This document shows positions 44,742 to 52,541 of a stretch of 64,000 nucleotides of DNA, piece by piece (the stretch's first letter is position 1; every line of letters starts with the position of its first letter). Source of the stretch: Novosphingobium meiothermophilum (GTDB lineage Bacteria; Pseudomonadota; Alphaproteobacteria; Sphingomonadales; Sphingomonadaceae); assembly GCF_003171715.1 (NCBI RefSeq), contig NZ_QGHL01000017.1, forward strand, positions 1 through 64,000, given 5' to 3'. The notes beneath the pieces were generated by a model. It ran no database searches and was not told the origin of the DNA. It saw only the letters and a list, made by a program, of their open reading frames with translations. The position numbers and the translations under genes are program-made.

Positions 44742-45664
44742 CAGAAATACCCCTGCTGCTTCTTCACTTCCATGCCCGCGCCGCCCGCATCCCTGTCGAT
44801 CACGCGGCCCTGCCGTTCGCTGGTGGTGGTCAGCAGCGTTTCCTGGATCACTTCCGGCAGCGTGGTGGCGGTGCTTTCCACCGCACCTGTCAGCGGGAAG
44901 CAGCCGAGCGTGCGGAAGCGGACCGATTTCATGGTGATTTCGGGCCGGTAGCCCAGCACCTTTTCCAGCCGTTCGATATCATCGGCCATGAAAAGCTGGC
45001 CTTCCCATTCATAGGTCGGGCGCTCTTCGGCAAAGTAGAGCGGCACGATCGGCACGTTGTTGAGGTGGATGTATTGCCAGATGTCCAGCTCGGTCCAGTT
45101 GCTGATCGGGAACACGCGGATGCTTTCGCCCTTGTTCTTGCGGGCATTGTAAAGGTTCCACAGCTCCGGGCGCTGGTTCTTGGGATCCCAGCCGTGGCTG
45201 GCGGTGCGGAACGAGAAGATGCGCTCCTTCGCGCGGCTCTTCTCCTCGTCGCGCCGCGCGCCGCCGAAAGCCGCGTCGAAGCCATACTTGTCGAGCGCCT
45301 GCTTCAGCCCTTCGGTCTTCCACATGTCGGTGTGCAGCGGGCCGTGATCGAAGGGGTTGATACCCCTTTCGGCCGCTTCGGGGTTCTGGTGGATCAGCAG
45401 CTCCATGCCGCTTTCCTCGGCCATGCGGGCGCGCATTTCATACATCGCCTGAAACTTCCAGGTGGTGTCGACGTGGAGCAGCGGAAACGGGGGCGGTGAT
45501 GGGTAGAACGCCTTGCGCGCGAGGTGAAGCATGACCGCGCTGTCCTTGCCCACCGAATAGAGCATGACCGGATTGGTCGCCTCGGCCACCACTTCGCGCA
45601 TGATGTGGATGGCCTCGGATTCGAGCCGGTCGAGATGGGTGAGCGTCCTGCGATCTGCCGTCAT
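44741..45664 (-). CDS. cysD: Sulfate adenylyltransferase subunit 2 CysD
   Basis: 307 residues from ATG 45664 (AAGGGAG 8 nt upstream). PP-loop ATP pyrophosphatase: [60 protein letters not shown] and [16 protein letters not shown]. It is the ATP-sulfurylase catalytic subunit working with the CysN GTPase. It is first in the operon, 86 nt from the divergent LuxR gene. Confidence 0.96.
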   Translation of the reverse strand: MTADRRTLTHLDRLESEAIHIMREVVAEATNPVMLYSVGKDSAVMLHLARKAFYPSPPPFPLLHVDTTWKFQAMYEMRARMAEESGMELLIHQNPEAAERGINPFDHGPLHTDMWKTEGLKQALDKYGFDAAFGGARRDEEKSRAKERIFSFRTASHGWDPKNQRPELWNLYNARKNKGESIRVFPISNWTELDIWQYIHLNNVPIVPLYFAEERPTYEWEGQLFMADDIERLEKVLGYRPEITMKSVRFRTLGCFPLTGAVESTATTLPEVIQETLLTTTSERQGRVIDRDAGGAGMEVKKQQGYF

Positions 45665-45728
45665 GGCCTCGACTCCCTTGGGAAAACCTGATGGGCTTGC
45701 AAATCGCTGGCAGACCCCTATCACGAAC

Positions 45729-45742
45729 CTCCCATATGGGAG
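45729..45742. promoter_or_regulatory. 14-bp perfect palindrome over the LuxR-gene ribosome binding site
   Basis: CTCCCATATGGGAG at 45729-45742 covers the GGGAG box of the gene starting at 45751. As DNA it could be an operator in the short cysD/LuxR divergent gap; as RNA it could fold and mask the ribosome binding site. Either would give self-control. Confidence 0.4.
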
Positions 45743-45750
45743 AAAAGTGA

Positions 45751-46863
45751 ATGGCCTTCACCCATACCGACCAGCAGGAGCTGTTCCTGCCTCTGGTCGA
45801 AGGCATCCATGAAACCCCGCCATGGGGCGCATTCATGCGCAATCTGGTGGCGCGCACCCATGCCCGGCGCGCCTTTCTCATCATCACGCTGGCCAATGCC
45901 CTGCCGGGGCAGGAACCCACCGTGCTCCACGTTGCCGCGCCCCGCGCCGTTCAGGAACCGCCGCTCGACTTTCGCCGCATCGCCACGCTGGGACTGCACC
46001 CCTATGGTCAGCTCAGGCCCGGCCGGGTCTATGCCATAGATGAAATGCTCGACTTCGATGATCCGCAGCGGCTTGCCATGCAGCGCGAGGCGCTACTTTC
46101 GATGGGCATTCGCTATGGCCGCTGGCTGCGCGTTTCGGCAGGCGGCGTGGCGGACGGATGGCTCATGCTGGTGCGCGAACGCGAGGACTTTTCCTCAAGC
46201 GCGGTGGCGCTGCTTTCGGCCATCGGCCCGCACCTTGCCGCAGCGCTGCGCACGCTGGCGGCGCTTTCGGCCGAGCGCCTGCAAACCGCGATGGCGCAAT
46301 CGGCGCTCTCGCGCCTTGGCGCGGGGCAGATCGCGTTTGACGCTCTGGGGCGGGTCATGGCGGCCGATCCCCTGGCCGAAGCCGCGCTGTCCTTTACCAC
46401 TGCGCCCGATCCGCGCACGGGCCGCCGCCTGCAACTGGGCGCAGCAACCGCCGCCGCGCTCGATCAGGCGATTGCCGATCTGGCTGGCGGCAGCGCGCCG
46501 CTGCCGCGCGTGGTGGAACTGGATGCGGCGCGCGGCCTGCACCTTCTGCTGCGCAAATGCGATTTCGACATTCCCGAACCGCGCACGCCGCCCGCGGTCA
46601 TCGGCACGCTGCGCCTTGACCGGCGCGAGGATGCGCGCGCGGCGGCAAATGTGTTGCGTGCCCTGCACGATCTTTCCGAACGCGAAGCCGCGCTGGCTGT
46701 CCGGCTCAGCCGGGGGCAGTCGATCATCGAGGCGGGGCGCGATCTGCGCCTGACCGACGAGACCGCCCGCAACTATTCCAAGCGGATCTACGCCCGAACC
46801 GGCACGCGCGGCCAGGGCGATCTGGTGCGCGCGGTGCTGTCGGGCCTTGCTCCGCTGGCCTAG
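45751..46863 (+). CDS. LuxR-type HTH transcriptional regulator, paralogue of 8133
   Basis: 370 residues. The start [20 protein letters not shown] matches the layout of the regulator at 8133-9272 (same length of the first helix, PWxxF, then LIIT). The C-terminus [20 protein letters not shown] then [20 protein letters not shown] and [16 protein letters not shown] is a LuxR HTH. No autoinducer domain is seen. It is divergent from cysD, convergent with the SDR of the kshA operon (28-nt gap). Target genes unknown. Confidence 0.85.
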   Translation: MAFTHTDQQELFLPLVEGIHETPPWGAFMRNLVARTHARRAFLIITLANALPGQEPTVLHVAAPRAVQEPPLDFRRIATLGLHPYGQLRPGRVYAIDEMLDFDDPQRLAMQREALLSMGIRYGRWLRVSAGGVADGWLMLVREREDFSSSAVALLSAIGPHLAAALRTLAALSAERLQTAMAQSALSRLGAGQIAFDALGRVMAADPLAEAALSFTTAPDPRTGRRLQLGAATAAALDQAIADLAGGSAPLPRVVELDAARGLHLLLRKCDFDIPEPRTPPAVIGTLRLDRREDARAAANVLRALHDLSEREAALAVRLSRGQSIIEAGRDLRLTDETARNYSKRIYARTGTRGQGDLVRAVLSGLAPLA

Positions 46864-46891
46864 CGGATCCGCCGCCTGATCGCGGCGGCCC

Positions 46892-47569
46892 CTACCCTCC
46901 GCGCGAAACCGGGATGAGCGCGCCCGAAATGGTGCGTGCGGCAGGGCTGGCAAGAAACAGGATCACCTTGGCAAGCGAGGCGGGCTGCACCCACTGCGCA
47001 AAATCGGCATCGGGCATGTCGGCGCGGTTTGCCGGGGTGTCGATGATGCTCGGCAGCACCGCGTTCACCGTGCAATCAGTGCCGGCCAGTTCTGCGGCAA
47101 GGCTCTCGGTCAGCTTGTGGACGGCCTGCTTCGATGCGGCATAGGCCCCCATGCCTGCGCCTGCCACCAGCGCCGAACCCGCGCCGATATTGATGATTGC
47201 TGCCCCCGCCGTGGTGCGCAGCACGGGCAGCGCCGCCCTGGTCATGGTAACGCAGGTGGCTGCGTTCATGGCATACATGCGCGCCCAAGTTTCCGGGCCG
47301 CCGTCCTCCAGTGTCTGCCATACGAAGCCGCCCGCCACATTCACCAGCACGTCGATCCCGCCCTGTTCGGCCACCACGCGCGCTGCGGCGGCTTCGGCCT
47401 GCGCGGGATCGGTCAGGTCCACCCCGCCGATGTCGATGCCGCCAGGGTTGGCATCGGGCGCGCTGGCGGCAAAATCGATCCGGGCCACCCGGTCGCCCCC
47501 GGCGCGGAAAGCCTCTGCCACGGCGCGGCCCAGCACGCCGAAGCCCCCGGTCACGATAACGGAACGCAT
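46892..47569 (-). CDS. SDR family oxidoreductase, last gene of the kshA operon
   Basis: 225 residues from ATG 47569, short for an SDR. The cofactor loop is TGGFGVLG, NVAGGF replaces NNAG, and YAASK carries the catalytic Tyr/Lys; the late part ends at ISGALIPVSRGG. It begins 17 nt after the previous SDR. The atypical loop (GFGVLG) resembles dihydropteridine-reductase-like SDRs. Substrate unknown. Confidence 0.8.
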   Translation of the reverse strand: MRSVIVTGGFGVLGRAVAEAFRAGGDRVARIDFAASAPDANPGGIDIGGVDLTDPAQAEAAAARVVAEQGGIDVLVNVAGGFVWQTLEDGGPETWARMYAMNAATCVTMTRAALPVLRTTAGAAIINIGAGSALVAGAGMGAYAASKQAVHKLTESLAAELAGTDCTVNAVLPSIIDTPANRADMPDADFAQWVQPASLAKVILFLASPAARTISGALIPVSRGG

Positions 47570-47585
47570 GTGCTCAAAGTCTCCT

Positions 47586-48362
47586 TCAGGGCCGCTGCGA
47601 GTGGCGCAACCCGCCATCGGCCACGATTTCGGCAGCAGTGATATAGCTGGCCTCGTTTGACAAGAGGAAGCGGATCACGGATCCGATTTCCTCCGGTCTG
47701 CCGAAGCGTCCGGCAAAGATGCGCGGGCCGTAAAGCTGTTCCATCCCGTCGCGCATGTCGCCAAGGATGGGCGTATCGATCATGCCGGGGCTGAGCGCAT
47801 TGATGCGCACGCCGTGCTGGCCCAGTTCATCCGCCATCGACCGCACAAGCGAGACGACCGCCCCCTTGGCGGCGGTATAGATCGGGATCATGGCATTGCC
47901 GAACCATGCATTGATCGATGAAATCGCCACCACCGCGCTGCCGGGATGGGCCTTCAGATCGTCGATGAAAGCCTGCACCAGTTCGATGACCGCTCGCACG
48001 TGCAGCGCCATACCCGCATCGAAATTGTCGGGCGTCACGCCGCCGATTCCGGTCTGCAAGGCCGTGCCCGCGCCGTGAACGATCCCGCCCACGCTGCCCA
48101 GCGCCGCGCGGGTGGCCGCAGCGGCCGGCGCCACCGCCTGCGGATTGCGCAAATCCACCGCCAGCCCGATCGCCGCCACGCCGTGGCGCTGCGCAATCTC
48201 CTGCGCCGCGCTGGCCGCGCCTTCGGCATTGATGTCCCACAAGGCCACCGGGCGGCCCACTTCGGCCAGCGCACGGGCGGCGGCAAGGCCGATGCCCGAT
48301 GCGCCGCCGGTAATCACCACTCCGGTGCCGGGCGTGCCCAGCAGATGGCGCGCGGCACTCAT
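47586..48362 (-). CDS. SDR family oxidoreductase
   Basis: 258 residues from ATG 48362, which overlaps the stop of the carboxymuconolactone-decarboxylase-like gene (ATGA). TGGASGIG, HGAGT instead of NNAG, SSINAWFG (catalytic Ser) and YTAAK are present. An open frame of 129 extra codons upstream lies inside the neighbour and is not used. Likely a hydroxysteroid dehydrogenase by context. Confidence 0.84.
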   Translation of the reverse strand: MSAARHLLGTPGTGVVITGGASGIGLAAARALAEVGRPVALWDINAEGAASAAQEIAQRHGVAAIGLAVDLRNPQAVAPAAAATRAALGSVGGIVHGAGTALQTGIGGVTPDNFDAGMALHVRAVIELVQAFIDDLKAHPGSAVVAISSINAWFGNAMIPIYTAAKGAVVSLVRSMADELGQHGVRINALSPGMIDTPILGDMRDGMEQLYGPRIFAGRFGRPEEIGSVIRFLLSNEASYITAAEIVADGGLRHSQRP

Positions 48363-48937
48363 TCCGCTGCCTCTCGCTCGGTCATGTTGCCCAGCCCTGC
48401 AAGGCACACCGTATCGAAGCCCAGCACGTGCGCCACGCGGCCCAGCCCCGCCCATGCGGCGGTGCAGTGCGCCAGATCGACGATTTCGGCATCGCTGAAG
48501 GCCGCGTTCATCCGCGCCCAGAAATCCTCGTCGGTGGCCAGCGCCTGCGGTTCGGTGCCGAAGCGCTCGGCGAACTCGATCGCGAGCCGCTCGCGCTCCG
48601 AGAACAGGGGCGATGTGCGCCATTCGGCAATCGCTTCGTAAAAGGCTTCGTCGGGCGCGGGGCCGTTGTCCGTCACCAGCTTCTGATGGGGATCGCCCGC
48701 CACGCTGTAGAGCTGGGGCACATCGCGCTTGGCGCGCAGATCCTTGCACACCATGCAGCCGTTGATCTGCGCGGTGCGCATCCGTGCGCCCTCGAACTCG
48801 CGCAGGGGCAGCGCGCTGTGACGATAGACGGCTGCCGCGAAGGCGCCGCTTGCGCCCACGATCTCCACCGCATGGGTGCGCGCGGCATAGCCGAAGGGAT
48901 CGTGGGACTGATCGTCGGGAACGGTAATGCGGGCCAT
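48359..48937 (-). CDS. Carboxymuconolactone decarboxylase / AhpD-like protein
   Basis: 192 residues, all-alpha AhpD-like fold. NGCMVCKDLRAKRDV gives the CxxC redox pair, and the C-terminal FAERFGTEP followed by DAEIVDLAHCTAAWAGLGR is the conserved second part. Carboxymuconolactone decarboxylases lack the CxxC; the presence of it favours an AhpD-type peroxidase or an unknown redox role. It lies between two SDRs in the kshA operon. Possibly protects against peroxide formed by flavoenzymes; inferred only. Confidence 0.78.
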   Translation of the reverse strand: MARITVPDDQSHDPFGYAARTHAVEIVGASGAFAAAVYRHSALPLREFEGARMRTAQINGCMVCKDLRAKRDVPQLYSVAGDPHQKLVTDNGPAPDEAFYEAIAEWRTSPLFSERERLAIEFAERFGTEPQALATDEDFWARMNAAFSDAEIVDLAHCTAAWAGLGRVAHVLGFDTVCLAGLGNMTEREAAE

Positions 48938-48986
48938 GGCTCTCTCCTCGATGGTCTGGTTATTGCTGTCTTGGCAGGGTGCAGCT

Positions 48987-49766
48987 TCACATACCCGGCG
49001 ATCCGGGGAAACCCATGTAATAGGTGCCTACCGTCATGCCGCCATCCACCACGATTTCCGCCCCATGGACGTAGGAAGCATCATCGCTGGCAAGAAACGC
49101 GCTGGCCGCGGCCACTTCCTCCGGCCCGCCGATGCGCTGCAAGGGCACATTGGCATAGCCCTTGTCCACTTCCTCGCGCGGGGCGCCGGTATGGTTGGAC
49201 ATGACCGTATCCACCCCGCCGGGATGGACCGAGTTCACGCGGATGCCCTTGTGGCCCAGCTCCATCGCCGCCACCTTGGTCAGGCCGCGCACGCCCCACT
49301 TCGACGAGGCATAGGCCACAAGGCTGTTTGCGCCCTTCATCCCGTCCACCGATGATATGTTGATGATCGCTCCTTTGCCGCGCGCGATCATGCCGGGGGC
49401 CACGGCCTTGATCCCCAGAAACTCGCCCACAAGGTTCACGCCCAGCACGCGTTCGTAATCGGCCTTGGTCGTTTCCAGCAGGCTCTTGAACATGAGGATG
49501 CCCGCATTGTTCACCAGCACATCCACCGGCCCCAGCCCGGCCTCGACCGCAGCCACGACCTCGGCCCAGTTTTCCTCGCTGGTCACGTCGAGCCGGAAGA
49601 AGCGCGCGGCCGCGCCCAGTTCGGCTGCCAGCGCCGCGCCTTCGGCTTCCAGCACATCGGCAATGGCCACGCGTGCGCCTTCGGCCACGAACCGGCGGCA
49701 GGTGGCCGCCCCCATGCCGCGCGCGCCGCCCGTGACGATGGCAACCTTGCCTTCAAGCTTTCCCAT
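48987..49766 (-). CDS. SDR, 3-alpha/20-beta-hydroxysteroid dehydrogenase-like
   Basis: 259 residues from ATG 49766 with a GGGAG box. TGGARGMG, NNAGIL, the strand INISSVDGMKGANSLVAYAS and SKWGVRGLTKVAAMELGHKG, and the HPGGVDTVM loop follow the bacterial 3-alpha,20-beta-hydroxysteroid dehydrogenase family (FabG3/Rv2002) as I recall it. YASSK is the catalytic Tyr/Lys. It precedes NTF2-like and kshA genes in the operon, so oxidation of a steroid 3-hydroxyl is the best guess. Confidence 0.82.
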   Translation of the reverse strand: MGKLEGKVAIVTGGARGMGAATCRRFVAEGARVAIADVLEAEGAALAAELGAAARFFRLDVTSEENWAEVVAAVEAGLGPVDVLVNNAGILMFKSLLETTKADYERVLGVNLVGEFLGIKAVAPGMIARGKGAIINISSVDGMKGANSLVAYASSKWGVRGLTKVAAMELGHKGIRVNSVHPGGVDTVMSNHTGAPREEVDKGYANVPLQRIGGPEEVAAASAFLASDDASYVHGAEIVVDGGMTVGTYYMGFPGSPGM

Positions 49767-49813
49767 GATCTCTCCCGTGTGGTTCTTGTGTTCCTGTGTG
49801 CGGCGCGCCTGCG

Positions 49814-50266
49814 CTAAAGGTCGGGCGCGGGGGCCATCTGCGGCACGTTGTGGGTCCAGCCCATTTCCTCGTAACGTTCCGCAATGCGCCAGCCCTCGGC
49901 CGTGCGCACCAGCCGGTCGCGATACCACAGGCCGATGAAGAACACCTGTTCGGCACCGTCATCGGCCCTGTGCGTCATCGGGTTGAACAGGATCGTGCGG
50001 CTTGTGGCTTCATCGCCGGAAATCTCCAGCTTTGTCGTTGCCACCATGTGCTGGAACATGGGAAAACGCTCCAGCGCGGCGGGCAGCCATGCCTTGATCT
50101 GGGCAAAGCTGCCTTTCGCGCCGCCGGTTTCGCTGTAGTCGATCCGCGCATCGGGCGTGAAGATGCGGTCAAGCGCGTCCCAGTCCCGCTCGTCTATGGC
50201 AAAGCTGTAGCGCGCGAACAGGTCCTGGATTTCCAGCCGGTCCGAAATCTCTTGCAGCGAAAGCAT
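49814..50266 (-). CDS. NTF2-like (SnoaL_4) protein next to kshA
   Basis: 150 residues. IQDLFARYSFAIDERDWDAL, DRIFTPDARIDYSETGGAKG, FQHMVATTKLEISGDEATSR and the late GWRIAERYEEMGWTHNVP give the fold; Tyr and His of the SnoaL cavity are conserved. It follows kshA after 15 nt. Possibly a hydratase/dehydratase or isomerase on the 9-hydroxysteroid, but no reaction is known. Confidence 0.75.
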   Translation of the reverse strand: MLSLQEISDRLEIQDLFARYSFAIDERDWDALDRIFTPDARIDYSETGGAKGSFAQIKAWLPAALERFPMFQHMVATTKLEISGDEATSRTILFNPMTHRADDGAEQVFFIGLWYRDRLVRTAEGWRIAERYEEMGWTHNVPQMAPAPDL

Positions 50267-50281
50267 GACCTGCCCTCGCCG

Positions 50282-51361
50282 TCAGGCCACCTTCTGGCCG
50301 GGGCGCCTGTCGAGCGTGACATGCAGTCCGTTGACGCGGCCCTGGATTTCGGGGGCCTTGTCGCGCGGGTTGTAGAACTGGCGATACCACAGCCGCACCT
50401 TGGCATAAGGGCCATCGGCAGGGATCGCCAGCGGGTTGATGCAGGCGCGCTTGTTCGCCCAGATTTCCACGTCCTGCGCAAAGGCAAGCCGGCTTGCCTC
50501 CTGATACATCAGCGCGGTGGCGCGGTCCTCGTCGGTGGTCTCGCGGCTGCCGTCATGGACTTTCACCATGAGCGCGTGCCAGCAGCGCGAAACGCCATCC
50601 TCGATCGGAGTGTTGGCGATCATGATGAAGCTGTCGAAGGTGCCCGCCATTTCCGATTGCAGGAAGCCCGGCCCTTCATACCAGGTGTCAAGCACGAGGT
50701 AATCCTCCGGGTTGGCGGTCAGCGTGCGGTGGCCCGCGCTGTAATACTGGTGCAGGTGCCCGCCCTTGAACTCGTTGGCGAAATACTGCCAGTCCGTTGC
50801 CCCGTGGATCGGCACGAAATGGCCCATGTCGGCCATGTTGTCGACAATCTCGATGCCGTGGCTATTGAGATCGCCCATATAGTCGATCTTCCATTCCACC
50901 CATCCGGGCTGACCATAGTGACCGCCGAAATCGGGCAGTTCCACATCCGGGGCAAGACCTTCCGGATCGTGCCACATCCAGATGATTCCGGCGCGCTCGA
51001 TAACCGGATAGGTTCCCAGCTTGGCCGCCTTGGGAATGAAGTCGGAATAGGGAATGTGGTTGCACGCGCCATCGGTGCCAAAGCGCCAGCCGTGGAACGG
51101 GCAGCGGATCGATTCGCCCTCCACATGTTCGCCATCGCGCACGATGTAGGATGTGCTGTTCTTCGCCAGATGCGCGCCCATGTGCGGGCAATAGGCATCG
51201 ACCACATAGGGCGTGCCGCTTTCGCCGCGGTAGAGAACCAGATCCTTGCCGAAATAGCGGATCGGCGCTGGCGTGCGCGTGGCATCCTCAGCCGTGCCGA
51301 TCATGAACCAGCCGCGCGGGAAATCGAACTCTCCCAGGCCATAGTCCTTCGAGGTTGCCAT
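50282..51361 (-). CDS. kshA: 3-ketosteroid 9-alpha-hydroxylase oxygenase, KshA-like
   Basis: 359 residues from ATG 51361 (AGGAG 8 nt upstream). The Rieske centre is Cys58-x-His60 (CPHMGAHL) and Cys87-x2-His90 (CPFHGWRF). The mononuclear iron motif is DNMADMGHFVPIHG with Asp178, His181 and His186. The opening YGLGEFDFPRGWFMIG is a KshA hallmark. KshA with its reductase KshB 9-alpha-hydroxylates androst-1,4-diene-3,17-dione-type steroids, opening ring B. KshB is not in the window. It heads a six-gene minus operon running to 46892. Confidence 0.88.
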   Translation of the reverse strand: MATSKDYGLGEFDFPRGWFMIGTAEDATRTPAPIRYFGKDLVLYRGESGTPYVVDAYCPHMGAHLAKNSTSYIVRDGEHVEGESIRCPFHGWRFGTDGACNHIPYSDFIPKAAKLGTYPVIERAGIIWMWHDPEGLAPDVELPDFGGHYGQPGWVEWKIDYMGDLNSHGIEIVDNMADMGHFVPIHGATDWQYFANEFKGGHLHQYYSAGHRTLTANPEDYLVLDTWYEGPGFLQSEMAGTFDSFIMIANTPIEDGVSRCWHALMVKVHDGSRETTDEDRATALMYQEASRLAFAQDVEIWANKRACINPLAIPADGPYAKVRLWYRQFYNPRDKAPEIQGRVNGLHVTLDRRPGQKVA

Positions 51362-51385
51362 CTGAATCACTCCTGCATCCCATTC

Positions 51386-51402
51386 GCCGATTCTGAATCG
51401 GC
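51386..51402. promoter_or_regulatory. 17-bp perfect palindrome upstream of kshA
   Basis: GCCGATTC-T-GAATCGGC is a perfect inverted repeat 24 nt before the kshA ATG, overlapping the likely transcript start. It lies next to an AT-rich stretch (51410-51460) that contains TATTGCG and TTCAATAGACGATT, a partial relative of the 28-nt core at 24437 and 36360. Confidence 0.5.
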
Positions 51403-51584
51403 CTCAATCGCGCATATTGCGGTTCAATAGACGATTCATTATCGATTTGCGAAGAAATAATCGCATCGCTGCACGATGACAGCATGGCACGAGGTTCCCG
51501 CGCGGACAAGCCCCGGCGCCTGCGCGAGGCAAACCGCGGGGCAAAAGCGCCGACCGTGCGCCGCGAACCTGCGGCCCGATGGCG

Positions 51585-52391
51585 TCAGAGCGCGGCCGGT
51601 TTCGTGTCCGCGCCTGCGGCGCCCACCGCCTCGCTCCATGCAGCCACGCCCTCGGCCCGAAGCGGCCCCATGTCGAGCGCGCGCATGACGCTGAGCATGC
51701 CATACCAGCTTCGGTCCGCGGCGTTCCCGTGAAGCTGGCGGTCCCGCTCGGCCAGCGCCTGCACTTCCATGTGGTGCCGGTCGATGAGTTCGGCGAGTCC
51801 TGCCGCCCCGGCTGCGGACAGCTTGATGGTGTCGGCGGTATAGACCGTTTCGGGCAGCGAATAGTCGATCTCGAAGAAGGTATGCTTCATCTGCCGCTCG
51901 AACAGGGCGCGCAGGGGCTGCTTGCGGAACACCAGCGCGCGGTCGACCAGCGGGCGCACCCGTCCGCTTTTCAGCCGGTCGATCAGGGCGAGCCGCTCCA
52001 GCCGTTCCAGCGCGGCCTCCATTGCGCGTGCAGGCACGGCAAAGTCGGCGGCCACTTCCTCCGGCGGGATTCCGCCAAGCAGCGCCATGAACAGAAAGGA
52101 CAGGAAGATGTTGCTGCACAATGCCTTTTCCTGCGCCAGTGTCAGTTCGTGGGCCAGTTCACCGGGGCTGTCCTCGGCCTCGCGCGCCAGATCGCCCAGC
52201 ACCAGCCCGCAAAGCCGGGCCATGCGCTCCAGCCGATCGATCGTCAGCCCCTTGCCGGCCAGCCAGCGCTTCACCGTGGCTTCTCCCACCCCAAGTTCCT
52301 GCGAAAGGCGCAGAACTGTCCACCCATCCTTACGCAAATGGCGGCGCAGGACCGCAATCATTGCGGATGCCGTTGGCTCGTATCGTGTCAT
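51585..52391 (-). CDS. HTH-domain transcriptional regulator
   Basis: 268 residues from ATG 52391. Residues 11-60 form an XRE-like HTH (IAVLRRHLRKDGWTVLRLSQ, then ELGVGEATVKRWLAGKGLTI and DRLERMARLCGLV). The remaining part is helical with a possible sensor, no family recognised. The frame continues open for 675 codons upstream as antisense of the amidohydrolase; that part is not a gene. It lies between kshA (same strand) and the divergent amidohydrolase, so either could be its target. Confidence 0.8.
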   Translation of the reverse strand: MTRYEPTASAMIAVLRRHLRKDGWTVLRLSQELGVGEATVKRWLAGKGLTIDRLERMARLCGLVLGDLAREAEDSPGELAHELTLAQEKALCSNIFLSFLFMALLGGIPPEEVAADFAVPARAMEAALERLERLALIDRLKSGRVRPLVDRALVFRKQPLRALFERQMKHTFFEIDYSLPETVYTADTIKLSAAGAAGLAELIDRHHMEVQALAERDRQLHGNAADRSWYGMLSVMRALDMGPLRAEGVAAWSEAVGAAGADTKPAAL

Positions 52392-52541
52392 GATCCGAAT
52401 TAGATAACAGGATGATCCCTTTGGCAAGAGCGCGCTTCGCTCAATCGCCAAGGTCCATATGCTGCATCCCGCCAGAACAGATTCCGGCCGGACATGCTGC
52501 GCAGCAAAGGCGCGCCGAACGGCCCCAGCGGGAGAAACCAA

